From positions 86,519 through 150,518 of the forward strand of contig NW_027417605.1 of NCBI RefSeq assembly GCF_009905375.1: a DNA stretch of 64,000 nt, read 5' to 3'. How positions within the stretch are numbered: position 1 is the first letter of the stretch; each line of letters begins with the position of its first letter. This DNA is from Apium graveolens. Its lineage: Eukaryota; Streptophyta; Magnoliopsida; Apiales; Apiaceae. Below, piece after piece: positions 26,326-40,220 of the stretch. The notes under the pieces were generated by a model. It had not been told where the DNA came from. It saw nothing but the letters and a program-made list of their open reading frames with translations, and did no database searches. The translations under genes and the position numbers were made by a program.

Positions 26326-28479
26326 AAGTCATTCTTCACCATATTAGAGTCACTTTGCACCCTATAAGAGTCACTTGCCACCATATATTGGTATAATTGA
26401 CATGTTAACATCATCTACATGCAATTTAACATCCTTTAACCACCTCTTGGTACTACTCTTATACGAGTCAATTTTGGGAAACATTTTGGCTCTAATCAAC
26501 AACGTAAGTCACACTTCACCATATTAGAGTCACTTTGCACCCTATAAGAGTCACTTGCCACCATATATTAGTACAATTGACCTATTAACATCATATACAT
26601 GCAATTTGACATCTTTTAACCACCTCTTGGTACCACTTTTATATAAGTCAATTAGGGCCACATATTGACTCTAATCAACCATGTAAGTCACTCTTCACCA
26701 TATTAGAGTCACTTTGCACCCTATAAGAGTCACTTGCCACCATATATTGGAACAATTGACCTATTAACATCATATACATGCAATTTGACATCTTTTAACC
26801 ACCTCTCGGTACCACTTTTATAGAGTCAATTTTGGGAAACATTTTGGCTCTAATCAACCATTTAAATTACTCTTCACCATATTTAAGTCACTTTGCACCC
26901 TATAAGAGTCTCTTGCCACCATATATTGGTACAATTGATCTATTAACTTCGTATACATGCAATTTGACATCCTTTAACCACCTCTCTGTACCACTTTTAT
27001 ACAAGTCAATTTAGGACCATATTTGGGCTCTAATCAACCATGTAAGTCACTCTTCACCATATTAGAGTCACTTTGCACCATATAAGAGTCACTTGCCACC
27101 ATATATTGGTACAATTGACATGTTAACATCATCTACATGCAATTTAACATCCTTTAACCAACTCTTGGTACCACTTTTATACGAGTCAATTTTGGGAAAC
27201 ATTTTGGCTCTAATCAACAATGTAAGTCACTCTTCACCATATTAGAGTCCCTTTGCACCCTATAAGAGTCAGTTGCCACCATATATTGGTACAATTGACC
27301 TATTAACATCATATACATGCAATTTGACATCTTTTAACCACCTCTTGGTACCACTTTTATATAAGTCAATTAGGGCCACATTTTGATTCTAATCAACCAT
27401 GTAAGTCATTCTTCACCATATTAGAGTCACTTTGCACCCTATAAGAGTCACTTGCCACCATATATTGGTATAATTGACATGTTAACATCATCTACATGCA
27501 ATTTAACATCCTTTAACCACCTCTTGGTACTACTCTTCTACGAGTCAATTTTGGGAAACATTTTGGCTCTAATCAACAACGTAAGTCACACTTCACCATA
27601 TTAGAGTCACTTTGCACCCTATAAGAGTCACTTGCCACTATATATTAGTACAATTGACCTATTAACATCATATACATGCAATTTGACATCTTTTAACCAC
27701 CTCTTGGTACCACTTTTATATAAGTCAATTAGGGCCACATTTTGACTCTAATCAACCATGTAAGTCACTCTTCACCATATTAGAGTCACTTTGCACCCTA
27801 TAAGAGTCACTTGCCACCATATATTGGAACAATTGACCTATTAACATCATATACATGCAATTTGACATCTTTTAACCACCTCTCGGTACCACTTTTATAG
27901 AGTCAATTTTGGGAAACATTTTGGCTCTAATCAACCATTTAAATTACTCTTCACCATATTTAAGTCACTTTGCACCCTATAAGAGTCTCTTGCCACCATA
28001 TATTGGTACAATTGATCTATTAACTTCGTATACATGCAATTTGACATCCTTTAACCACCTCTCTGTACCACTTTTATACAAGTCAATTTAGGACCATATT
28101 TGGGCTCTAATCAACCATGTAAGTCACTCTTCACCATATTAGAGTCACTTTGCACCATATAAGAGTCACTTGCCACCATATATTGGTACAATTGACATGT
28201 TAACATCATCTACATGCAATTTAACATCCTTTAACCAACTCTTGGTACCACTTTTATACGAGTCAATTTTGGGAAACATTTTGGCTCTAATCAACAATGT
28301 AAGTCACTCTTCACCATATTAGAGTCCCTTTGCACCCTATAAGAGTCAGTTGCCACCATATATTGGTACAATTGACCTATTAACATCATATACATGCAAT
28401 TTGACATCTTTTAACCACCTCTTGGTACCACTTTTATATAAGTCAATTAGGGCCACATTTTGATTCTAATCAACCATGT
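26326..28479 (+). repeat. 1077-bp higher-order repeat, two copies
   Basis: Six monomers are duplicated, about 26326-27402 and 27403-28479. The offset of 1077 bp holds for GTAAGTCACACTTC (26504 and 27581) and for the short-monomer marker TTTTATAGAGTCAATTTTGG (about 26817 and 27894). The copies are close to identical. Confidence 0.85.
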
Positions 28480-29354
28480 AAGTCACTCTTCACCATATTA
28501 GAGTCACTTTGCACCCTATAAGAGTCACTTGCCACCATATATTGGTACAATTGACCTATTAACATCATATACATGCAATTTGACATCTTTTAACCACCTC
28601 TCGGTACCACTTTTATACGAGTCAATTTTGGGAAACATTTTGGCTCTAATCAACCATGTAAATCACTCTTCACCATATTTAAGTCACTTTGCACCCTATA
28701 AGAGTCACTTGCCACCATATATTGGTACAATTAACCTATTAACATCATATACATGCAATTTGACATCCTTTAACCACCTCATTGTACCAGTTTCATACGA
28801 GTCAATTTTGGGCAACATTTTGGATGTAATCAACTATGTAAGTCATTCTTCACCATATTAGAGTCACTTTGCACCCTATAAGAGTCACTTTCCAGCATAT
28901 ATTGGTACAATTGACCTATTAACATCATATACATGCAATTTGATATCTTTTAACCACCTCTTGGTACCACTTTTATACAAGTCAATTTAGGGCCATATTT
29001 TGACTCTAATCAACCATGTAACTCACTCTTCACAATATTAGAGTCACTTTGCACCCTATACGAGTCTCTTGCCACCATATATTGGTACAATTGACCTATT
29101 AACATCATATACATGTAATTTGACATCCTTTAACCACCTCTATGTACCACTTTTATACAAGTCAATTTAGGCCCATATTCTGGCTCTAATCAACCATGTA
29201 AGTCATTCTTCACCATATTAGAGTCACTTTGCACCCTATAAGAGTCACTTGCCACCATATATTGGTATAATTGACATGTTAACATCATCTACATGCAATT
29301 TAACATCCTTTAACCACCTCTTGGTACTACTTTTATACGAGTCAATTTTGGGAA

Positions 29355-32300
29355 ACATTTTGGCTCTAATCAACAACGTAAGTCACTCTTCACCATATTA
29401 GAGTCACTTTGCACCCTATAAGAGTCACTTGCCACCATATATTGGTACAATTGACCTATTAACATCATATACATGCAATTTGACATCTTTTAACCACCTC
29501 TTGGTACCACTTTTATATAAGTCAATTAGGGCCACATTTTGACTCTAATCAACCATGTAAGTCACTCTTCACCATATTAGAGTCACTTTGCACCCTATAA
29601 GAGTCACTTGCCACCATATATTGGAACAATTGACCTATTAACATCATATACATGCAATTTGACATCTTTTAACCACCTCTCGGTACCACTTTTATAGAGT
29701 CAATTTTGGGAAACATTTTGGCTCTAATCAACCATTTAAATCACTCTTCACCATATTTACGTCACTTTGCACCCTATAAGAGTCTCTTGCCACCATATAT
29801 TGGTACAATTGATCTATTAACTTCGTATACATGCAATTTGACATCCTTTAACTACCTCTCTGTACAACTTTTATACAAGTCAATTTAGGACCATATTTGG
29901 GCTCTAATCAACCATGTAAGTCACTCTTCACCATATTAGAGAAACTTTGCACCATATAAGAGTCACTTGCCACCATATATTGGTACAATTGACATGTTAA
30001 CATCATCTACATGCAATTTAACATCCTTTAACCAACTCTTGGTACCACTTTTATACGAGTCAATTTTGGGAAACATTTTGGCTCTAATCAACCATGTAAG
30101 TCACTTCACCATATTTAAGTCACTTTACTCCATATAAGAGTCACTTGCCACCATATATTGGTACAAGTAACCTATTAACATCATATACATGCAATTTGAC
30201 ATCCTTTAACCACCTCTTTGTACCAGTTTCATACGAGTCAATTTTGGGCAACATTTTGGATGTAATCAACTATGTAAGTCACTCTTCACCATATTAGAGT
30301 CACTTTGCACCCTATAAGAGTCACTTGCCACCATATATTGGTACAATTGACCTATTAACATCATATACATACAATTTGACATCTTTTAACCACCTCTTGG
30401 TACCACTTTTATATAAGTCAATTAGGGCCACATTTTGACTCTAATCAACCATGTAAGTCACTCTTCACCAAATTATAGTCACTTTGCACCCTATAAGAGT
30501 CACTTGCCACCATATATCGGTGCAATTGACCTATTAACATCATATACATGCAATTTGACATCTTTTAACCAACTCTTGTTACCACTTTTATATAAGTCAA
30601 TTAGGGCCACATTTTGACTCTAATCAACCATGTAAGTCACTCTTCACCATATTAGAGTCACTTTGCACCCTATAAGAGTCAGTTGCCACCATATATTGGT
30701 ACAATTGACCTATTAACATCATATACATGCAATTTGTCATCTTTTAACCACCTCTTGCTACCAATTTTATACGAGTCAATTTTGGGAAACATTTTGGCTC
30801 TAATCAACCATTTAAATCACTCTTCCCCATATTTAAGTCACTTTGCACCCTATAAGAGTCACTTGCAACCATATATTGGTACAATTGACCTATTAACATC
30901 ATATACATGCAATTTGACATCCTTTAACCACCTCTTGGTACCACTTTTATATAAGTCAATTAGGGCCACATTTTGACTCTAATCAACCATGTAAGTCACT
31001 CTTCACCATATTAGAGTCACTTTGCACCATATAATAGTCACTTGCCACCATATATTGGTATAATTGACATGTTAACATCATCTACATGCAATTTAACATC
31101 CTTTAACCAACTCTTGGTACCACTTTTATACGAGTCAATTTTGGGAAACATTTTGGCTCTAATCAACATTGTAAGTCACTCTTCACCATATTAGAGTCAC
31201 TTTGCACCCTATAAGAGTCAGTTGCCACCATATATTGGTACAATTGACCTATTAACATCATATACATGCAATTTGACATCTTTTAACCACCTCTTGGTAC
31301 CACTTTTATATAAGTCAATTAGGGCCACATTTTGACTCTAATCAACCATGTAAGTCACTCTTCACCATATTAGAGTCACTTTGCACCCTATAAGAGTCAC
31401 TTGCCACCATATATTGGTACAATTGACATGTTAACATCATCTACATGCAATTTAATGTCCTTTAACCACCTGTTGGTACCACTTTTATACGAGTCAATTT
31501 TGGGAAACATTTTGGCTCTAATCAACCATGTAAGTCACTCTTCACCATATTTAAGTCACTTTGCTCCATATAAGAGTCACTTGCCACCATATATTGGTAC
31601 AAGTAATCTATTAACATCATATACATGCAATTTGACATCCTTTAACCACCTCTTTGTACAAGTTTCATACGAGTCAATTTTGGGCAACATTTTGGATGTA
31701 ATCAACTATGTAAGTCACTCTTCACCATATTAGAGTCACTTTGCACCCTATAAGAGTCACTTGCCACCATATATTGGTACAATTGACCTATTAACATCAT
31801 ATACATACAATTTGACATCTTTTAACCACCTCTTGGTACCACTTTTATATAAGTCAATTAGGGCCACATTTTGACTCTAATCAATCATGTAAGTCACTCT
31901 TCACCATATTAGAGTCACTTTGCACCCTATAAGAGTCACTTGTCACCATATATTGGTGCAGTTGACTATTAACATCATATACATGCAATTTGACATCTTT
32001 CAACCAACTCTTGGTACCACTTTTATATAAGTCAATTAGGGCCACATTTTGACTCTAATCAACCATGTAAGTCACTCTTCACCATATTAGAGTCACTTTG
32101 CACCCTATAAGAGTCACTTGCCACCATATATTGGTGCAATTGACTATTAACATCATATACATGCAATTTGACATCTTTCAACCAACTCTTGGTACCACTT
32201 TTATATAAGTCAATTAGGGCCACATTTTGACTCTAATCAACCATGTAAGTCACTCTTCACCATATTAGAGTTACTTTGCACCCTATAAGAGTCACTTGCC

Positions 32301-35050
32301 ACCATATATTGGTGCAATTGACTATTAACATCATATACATGCAATTTGACATCTTTCAACCAACTCTTGGTACCACTTTTATATAAGTCAATTAGGGTCA
32401 CATTTTGACTCTAATCAACCATGTAAGTCACTCTTCACCATATTAGAGTCACTTTGCACCCTATAAGAGTCAGTTGCCACCATATATTGGTACAATTGAC
32501 ATGTTAACATCATATACATGCAATTTGAAATCTTTTAACCACCTCTTGGTACCACTTTTATATAAGTCAATTATGGCAACATTTTGGCTCTAATCAACAA
32601 CGTAAGTCACTCTTCACCATATTAGAGTCACTTTGCACCCTATAAGAGTCACTTGCCACCATATATTGGTACAATTGACCTATTAACATCATATACATGC
32701 AATTTGACATCTTTTAACCACCTCTTGGTACCACTTTTATATAAGTCAATTAGGGCCACATTTTGACTCTAATCAACCATGTAAGTCACTCTTCACCATA
32801 TTAGAGTCACTTTGCACCCTATAAGAGTCACTTGCCACCATATATTGGAACAATTGACCTATTAACATCATATACATGCAATTTGACATCTTTTAACCAC
32901 CTCTCGGTACCACTTTTATAGAGTCAATTTTGGGAAACATTTTGGCTCTAATCAACCATTTAAATCACTCTTCACCATATTTACGTCACTTTGCACCCTA
33001 TAAGAGTCTCTTGCCACCATATATTGGTACAATTGATCTATTAACTTCGTATACATGCAATTTGACATCCTTTAACTACCTCTCTGTACAACTTTTATAC
33101 AAGTCAATTTAGGACCATATTTGGGCTCTAATCAACCATGTAAGTCACTCTTCACCATATTAGAGAAACTTTGCACCATATAAGAGTCACTTGCCACCAT
33201 ATATTGGTACAATTGACATGTTAACATCATCTACATGCAATTTAACATCCTTTAACCAACTCTTGGTACCACTTTTATACGAGTCAATTTTGGGAAACAT
33301 TTTGGCTCTAATCAACCATGTAAGTCACTTCACCATATTTAAGTCAGTTTACTCCATATAAGAGTCACTTGCCACCATATATTGGTACAAGTAACCTATT
33401 AACATCATATACATGCAATTTGACATCCTTTAACCACCTCTTTGTACCAGTTTCATACGAGTCAATTTTGGGCAACATTTTGGATGTAATCAACTATGTA
33501 AGTCACTCTTCACCATATTAGAGTCACTTTGCACCCTATAAGAGTCACTTGCCACCATATATTGGTACAATTGACCTATTAACATCATATACATACAATT
33601 TGACATCTTTTAACCACCTCTTGGAACCACTTTTATATAAGTCAATTAGGGCCACATTTTGACTCTAATCAACCATGTAAGTCACTCTTCACCATATTAT
33701 AGTCACTTTGCACCCTATAAGAGTCACTTGCCACCATATATTGGTGCAATTGACCTATTAACATCATATACATGCAATTTGACATCTTTTAACCAACTCT
33801 TGTTACCACTTTTATATAAGTCAATTAGGGCCACATTTTGACTCTAATCAACCATGTAAGTCACTCTTCACCATATTAGAGTCACTTTGCACCCTATAAG
33901 AGTCAGTTGCCACCATATATTGGTACAATTGACCTATTAACATCATATACATGCAATTTGTCATCTTTTAACCACCTCTTGCTACCAATTTTATACGAGT
34001 CAATTTTGGGAAACATTTTGGCTCTAATCAACCATTTAAATCACTCTTCCCCATATTTAAGTCACTTTGCACCCTATAAGAGTCACTTGCAACCATATAT
34101 TGGTACAATTGACCTATTAACATCATATACATGCAATTTGACATCCTTTAACCACCTCTTGGTACCACTTTTATATAAGTCAATTAGGGCCACATTTTGA
34201 CTCTAATCAACCATGTAAGTCACTCTTCACCATATTAGAGTCACTTTGCACCATATAATAGTCACTTGCCACCATATATTGGTATAATTGACATGTTAAC
34301 ATCATCTACATGCAATTTAACATCCTTTAACCAACTCTTGGTACCACTTTTATACGAGTCAATTTTGGGAAACATTTTGGCTCTAATCAACATTGTAAGT
34401 CACTCTTCACCATATTAGAGTCACTTTGCACCCTATAAGAGTCAGTTGCCACCATATATTGGTACAATTGACCTATTAACATCATATACATGCAATTTGA
34501 CATCTTTTAACCACCTCTTGGTACCACTTTTATATAAGTCAATTAGGGCCACATTTTGACTCTAATCAACCATGTAAGTCACTCTTCACCATATTAGAGT
34601 CACTTTGCACCCTATAAGAGTCACTTGCCACCATATATTGGTACAATTGACATGTTAACATCATCTACATGCAATTTAATGTCCTTTAACCACCTGTTGG
34701 TACCACTTTTATACGAGTCAATTTTGGGAAACATTTTGGCTCTAATCAACCATGTAAGTCACTCTTCACCATATTTAAGTCACTTTGCTCCATATAAGAG
34801 TCACTTGCCACCATATATTGGTACAAGTAATCTATTAACATCATATACATGCAATTTGACATCCTTTAACCACCTCTTTGTACAAGTTTCATACGAGTCA
34901 ATTTTGGGCAACATTTTGGATGTAATCAACTATGTAAGTCACTCTTCACCATATTAGAGTCACTTTGCACCCTATAAGAGTCACTTGCCACCATATATTG
35001 GTACAATTGACCTATTAACATCATATACATACAATTTGACATCTTTTAAC
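29355..35050 (+). repeat. 3224-bp higher-order repeat, two copies
   Basis: An eighteen-monomer unit at about 29355-32578 is followed by a partial copy at 32579 to about 35050. The offset of 3224 bp is constant for CAACAACGTA (29371 and 32595) and for rare variants near 29706/32930, 30435/33659, 30683/33907 and 31401/34625. A further 1436-bp (eight-monomer) re-duplication starts inside it: CTTGGAACCAC is at about 33623 and 35059, and similarity runs to about 35575. Confidence 0.82.
31900..32420 (+). repeat. Homogenised triplet of 178-bp monomers
   Basis: Three consecutive, nearly identical monomers carry TTGGTGCA, TTGACTATTAACATC and CTTTCAACCAACTC. The same triplet recurs at about 36915-37430 and 39620-40140. 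The first monomer has TTGTCACC and GTGCAGTTG and the third has TAGAGTTAC, so the triplet was copied as a unit. Confidence 0.8.
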
Positions 35051-35579
35051 CACCTCTTGGAACCACTTTTATATAAGTCAATTAGGGCCACATTTTGACT
35101 CTAATCAACCATGTAAGTCACTCTTCACCATATTATAGTCACTTTGCACCCTATAAGAGTCACTTGCCACCATATATTGGTGCAATTGACCTATTAACAT
35201 CATATACATGCAATTTGACATCTTTTAACCAACTCTTGTTACCACTTTTATATAAGTCAATTAGGGCCACATTTTGACTCTAATCAACCATGTAAGTCAC
35301 TCTTCACCATATTAGAGTCACTTTGCACCCTATAAGAGTCAGTTGCCACCATATATTGGTACAATTGACCTATTAACATCATATACATGCAATTTGTCAT
35401 CTTTTAACCACCTCTTGCTACCAATTTTATACGAGTCAATTTTGGGAAACATTTTGGCTCTAATCAACCATTTAAATCACTCTTCCCCATATTTAAGTCA
35501 CTTTGCACCCTATAAGAGTCACTTGCAACCATATATTGGTACAATTGACCTATTAACATCATATACATGCAATTTGTCA

Positions 35580-38500
35580 TCTTTTAACCACCTCTTGGTA
35601 CCACTTTTATAGAGTCAATTTTGGGAAACATTTTGGCTCTAATCAACCATTTAAATCACTCTTCACCATATTTAAGTCACTTTGCACCCTATAAGAGTCT
35701 CTTGCCACCATATATTGGTACAATTGATCTATTAACTTCGTATACATGCAATTTGACATCCTTTAACTACCTCTCTGTACAACTTTTATACAAGTCAATT
35801 TAGGACCATATTTGGGCTCTAATCAACCATGTAAGTCACTCTTCACCATATTAGAGTCACTTTGCACCATATAAGAGTCACTTGCCACCATATATTGGTA
35901 CAATTGACATGTTAACATCATCTACATGCAATTTAACATCCTTTAACCAACTCTTGGTACCACTTTTATACGAGTCAATTTTGGGAAACATTTTGGCTCT
36001 AATCAACCATGTAAGTCACTTCACCATATTTAAGTCACTTTACTCCATATAAGAGTCACTTGCCACCATATATTGGTACAAGTAACCTATTAACATCATA
36101 TACATGCAATTTGACATCCTTTAACCACCTCTTTGTACCAGTTTCATACGAGTCAATTTTGGGCAACATTTTGGATGTAATCAACTATGTAAGTCACTCT
36201 TCACCATATTAGAGTCACTTTGCACCCTATAAGAGTCACTTGCCACCATATATTGGTACAATTGACCTATTAACATCATATACATACAATTTGACATCTT
36301 TTAACCACCTCTTGGTACCACTTTTATATAAGTCAATTAGGGCCACATTTTGACTCTAATCAACCATGTAAGTCACTCTTCACCATATTAGAGTCACTTT
36401 GCACCCTATAAGAGTCACTTGCCACCATATATTGGTACAATTGACATGTTAACATCATCTACATGCAATTTAATGTCCTTTAACCACCTGTTGGTACCAC
36501 TTTTATACGAGTCAATTTTGGGAAACATTTTGGCTCTAATCAACCATGTAAGTCACTCTTCACCATATTTAAGTCACTTTGCTCCATATAAGAGTCACTT
36601 GCCACCATATATTGGTACAAGTAATCTATTAACATCATATACATGCAATTTGACATCCTTTAACCACCTCTTTGTACAAGTTTCATACGAGTCAATTTTG
36701 GGCAACATTTTGGATGTAATCAACTATGTAAGTCACTCTTCACCATATTAGAGTCACTTTGCACCCTATAAGAGTCACTTGCCACCATATATTGGTACAA
36801 TTGACCTATTAACATCATATACATACAATTTGACATCTTTTAACCACCTCTTGGTACCACTTTTATATAAGTCAATTAGGGCCACATTTTGACTCTAATC
36901 AATCATGTAAGTCACTCTTCACCATATTAGAGTCACTTTGCACCCTATAAGAGTCACTTGTCACCATATATTGGTGCAGTTGACTATTAACATCATATAC
37001 ATGCAATTTGACATCTTTCAACCAACTCTTGGTACCACTTTTATATAAGTCAATTAGGGCCACATTTTGACTCTAATCAACCATGTAAGTCACTCTTCAC
37101 CATATTAGAGTCACTTTGCACCCTATAAGAGTCACTTGCCACCATATATTGGTGCAATTGACTATTAACATCATATACATGCAATTTGACATCTTTCAAC
37201 CAACTCTTGGTACCACTTTTATATAAGTCAATTAGGGCCACATTTTGACTCTAATCAACCATGTAAGTCACTCTTCACCATATTAGAGTTACTTTGCACC
37301 CTATAAGAGTCACTTGCCACCATATATTGGTGCAATTGACTATTAACATCATATACATGCAATTTGACATCTTTCAACCAACTCTTGGTACCACTTTTAT
37401 ATAAGTCAATTAGGGTCACATTTTGACTCTAATCAACCATGTAAGTCACTCTTCACCATATTAGAGTCACTTTGCACCCTATAAGAGTCAGTTGCCACCA
37501 TATATTGGTACAATTGACCTATTAACATCATATACATGCAATTTGACATCTTTTAACCACCTCTTGGTACCACTTTTATATAAGTCAATTAGGGCCACAT
37601 TTTGACTCTAATCAACCATGTAAGTCACTCTTCACCATATTAGAGTCACTTTGCACCCAATAAGAGTCACTTGCCACCATATATTGGTACAATTGACATG
37701 TTAACATCATCTACATGCAATTTAATGTCCTTTAACCACCTGTTGGTACCACTTTTATACGAGTCAATTTTGGGAAACATTTTGGCTCTAATCAACCATG
37801 TAAGTCACTCTTCACCATATTTAAGTCACTTTGCTCCATATAAGAGTCACTTGCCACCATATATTGGTACAAGTAATCTATTAACATCATATACATGCAA
37901 TTTGACATCCTTTAACCACCTCATTGTACAAGTTTCATACGAGTCAATTTTGGGCAACATTTTGGATGTAATCAACTATGTAAGTCACTCTTCACCATAT
38001 TAGAGTCACTTTGCACCCTATAAGAGTCACTTGCCACCATATATTGGTACAATTGACCTATTAACATCATATACATGCAATTTGACATCTTTTAACCACC
38101 TCTTGGTACCACTTTTATATAAGTCAATTAGGGCCACATTTTGACTCTAATCAACCATGTAAGTCACTCTTCACCATATTAGAGTCACTTTGCACCCTAT
38201 AAGAGTCACTTTGCACCCTATAAGAGTCACTTGCCACCATATATTGGAACAATTGACCTATTAACATCATATACATGCAATTTGACATCTTTTAACCACC
38301 TCTCGGTACCACTTTTATAGAGTCAATTTTGGGAAACATTTTGGCTCTAATCAACCATTTAAATCACTCTTCACCATATTTAAGTCACTTTGCACCCTAT
38401 AAGAGTCTCTTGCCACCATATATTGGTACAATTGATCTATTAACTTCGTATACATGCAATTTGACATCCTTTAACTACCTCTCTGTACAACTTTTATACA

Positions 38501-40220
38501 AGTCAATTTAGGACCATATTTGGGCTCTAATCAACCATGTAAGTCACTCTTCACCATATTAGAGTCACTTTGCACCATATAAGAGTCACTTGCCACCATA
38601 TATTGGTACAATTGACATGTTAACATCATCTACATGCAATTTAACATCCTTTAACCAACTCTTGGTACCACTTTTATACGAGTCAATTTTGGGAAACATT
38701 TTGGCTCTAATCAACCATGTAAGTCACTTCACCATATTTAAGTCACTTTACTCCATATAAGAGTCACTTGCCACCATATATTGGTACAAGTAACCTATTA
38801 ACATCATATACATGCAATTTGACATCCTTTAACCACCTCTTTGTACCAGTTTCATACGAGTCAATTTTGGGCAACATTTTGGATGTAATCAACTATGTAA
38901 GTCACTCTTCACCATATTAGAGTCACTTTGCACCCTATAAGAGTCACTTGCCACCATATATTGGTACAATTGAGCTATTAACATCATATACATACAATTT
39001 GACATCTTTTAACCACCTCTTGGTACCACTTTTATATAAGTCAATTAGGGCCACATTTTGACTCTAATCAACCATGTAAGTCACTCTTCACCATATTAGA
39101 GTCACTTTGCACCCTATAAGAGTCACTTGCCACCATATATTGGTACAATTGACATGTTAACATCATCTACATGCAATTTAATGTCCTTTAACCACCTGTT
39201 GGTACCACTTTTATACGAGTCAATTTTGGGAAACATTTTGGCTCTAATCAACCATGTAAGTCACTCTTCACCATATTTAAGTCACTTTGCTCCATATAAG
39301 AGTCACTTGCCACCATATATTGGTACAAGTAATCTATTAACATCATATACATGCAATTTGACATCCTTTAACCACCTCTTTGTACAAGTTTCATACGAGT
39401 CAATTTTGGGCAACATTTTGGATGTAATCAACTATGTAAGTCACTCTTCACCATATTAGAGTCACTTTGCACCCTATAAGAGTCACTTGCCACCATATAT
39501 TGGTATAATTGACCTATTAACATCATATACATACAATTTGACATCTTTTAACCACCTCTTGGTACCACTTTTATATAAGTCAATTAGGGCCACATTTTGA
39601 CTCTAATCAATCATGTAAGTCACTCTTCACCATATTAGAGTCACTTTGCACCCTATAAGAGTCACTTGTCACCATATATTGGTGCAGTTGACTATTAACA
39701 TCATATACATGCAATTTGACATCTTTCAACCAACTCTTGGTACCACTTTTATATAAGTCAATTAGGGCCACATTTTGACTCTAATCAACCATGTAAGTCA
39801 CTCTTCACCATATTAGAGTCACTTTGCACCCTATAAGAGTCACTTGCCACCATATATTGGTGCAATTGACTATTAACATCATATACATGCAATTTGACAT
39901 CTTTCAACCAACTCTTGGTACCACTTTTATATAAGTCAATTAGGGCCACATTTTGACTCTAATCAACCATGTAAGTCACTCTTCACCATATTAGAGTTAC
40001 TTTGCACCCTATAAGAGTCACTTGCCACCATATATTGGTGCAATTGACTATTAACATCATATACATGCAATTTGACATCTTTCAACCAACTCTTGGTACC
40101 ACTTTTATATAAGTCAATTAGGGTCACATTTTGACTCTAATCAACCATGTAAGTCACTCTTCACCATATTAGAGTCACTTTGCACCCTATAAGAGTCAGT
40201 TGCCACCATATATTGGTACA
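35580..40220 (+). repeat. 2708-bp higher-order repeat, two copies
   Basis: Copies are about 35580-38287 and 38288-40220 (second incomplete). The offset is 2708 bp for variants near 35621/38329 and 36419/39127, and for AATCATGTAA at 36901 and 39609. The first copy also contains a 21-bp sub-repeat duplication just before its end. Confidence 0.8.
38181..38222 (+). repeat. 21-bp sub-repeat duplication in one monomer
   Basis: The segment AGAGTCACTTTGCACCCTAT plus one base occurs twice in a row (38181-38201 and 38202-38222), then AGAGTCACTTGCC follows. Its copy-number change equals the internal 21-bp period of the monomer. Confidence 0.9.
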
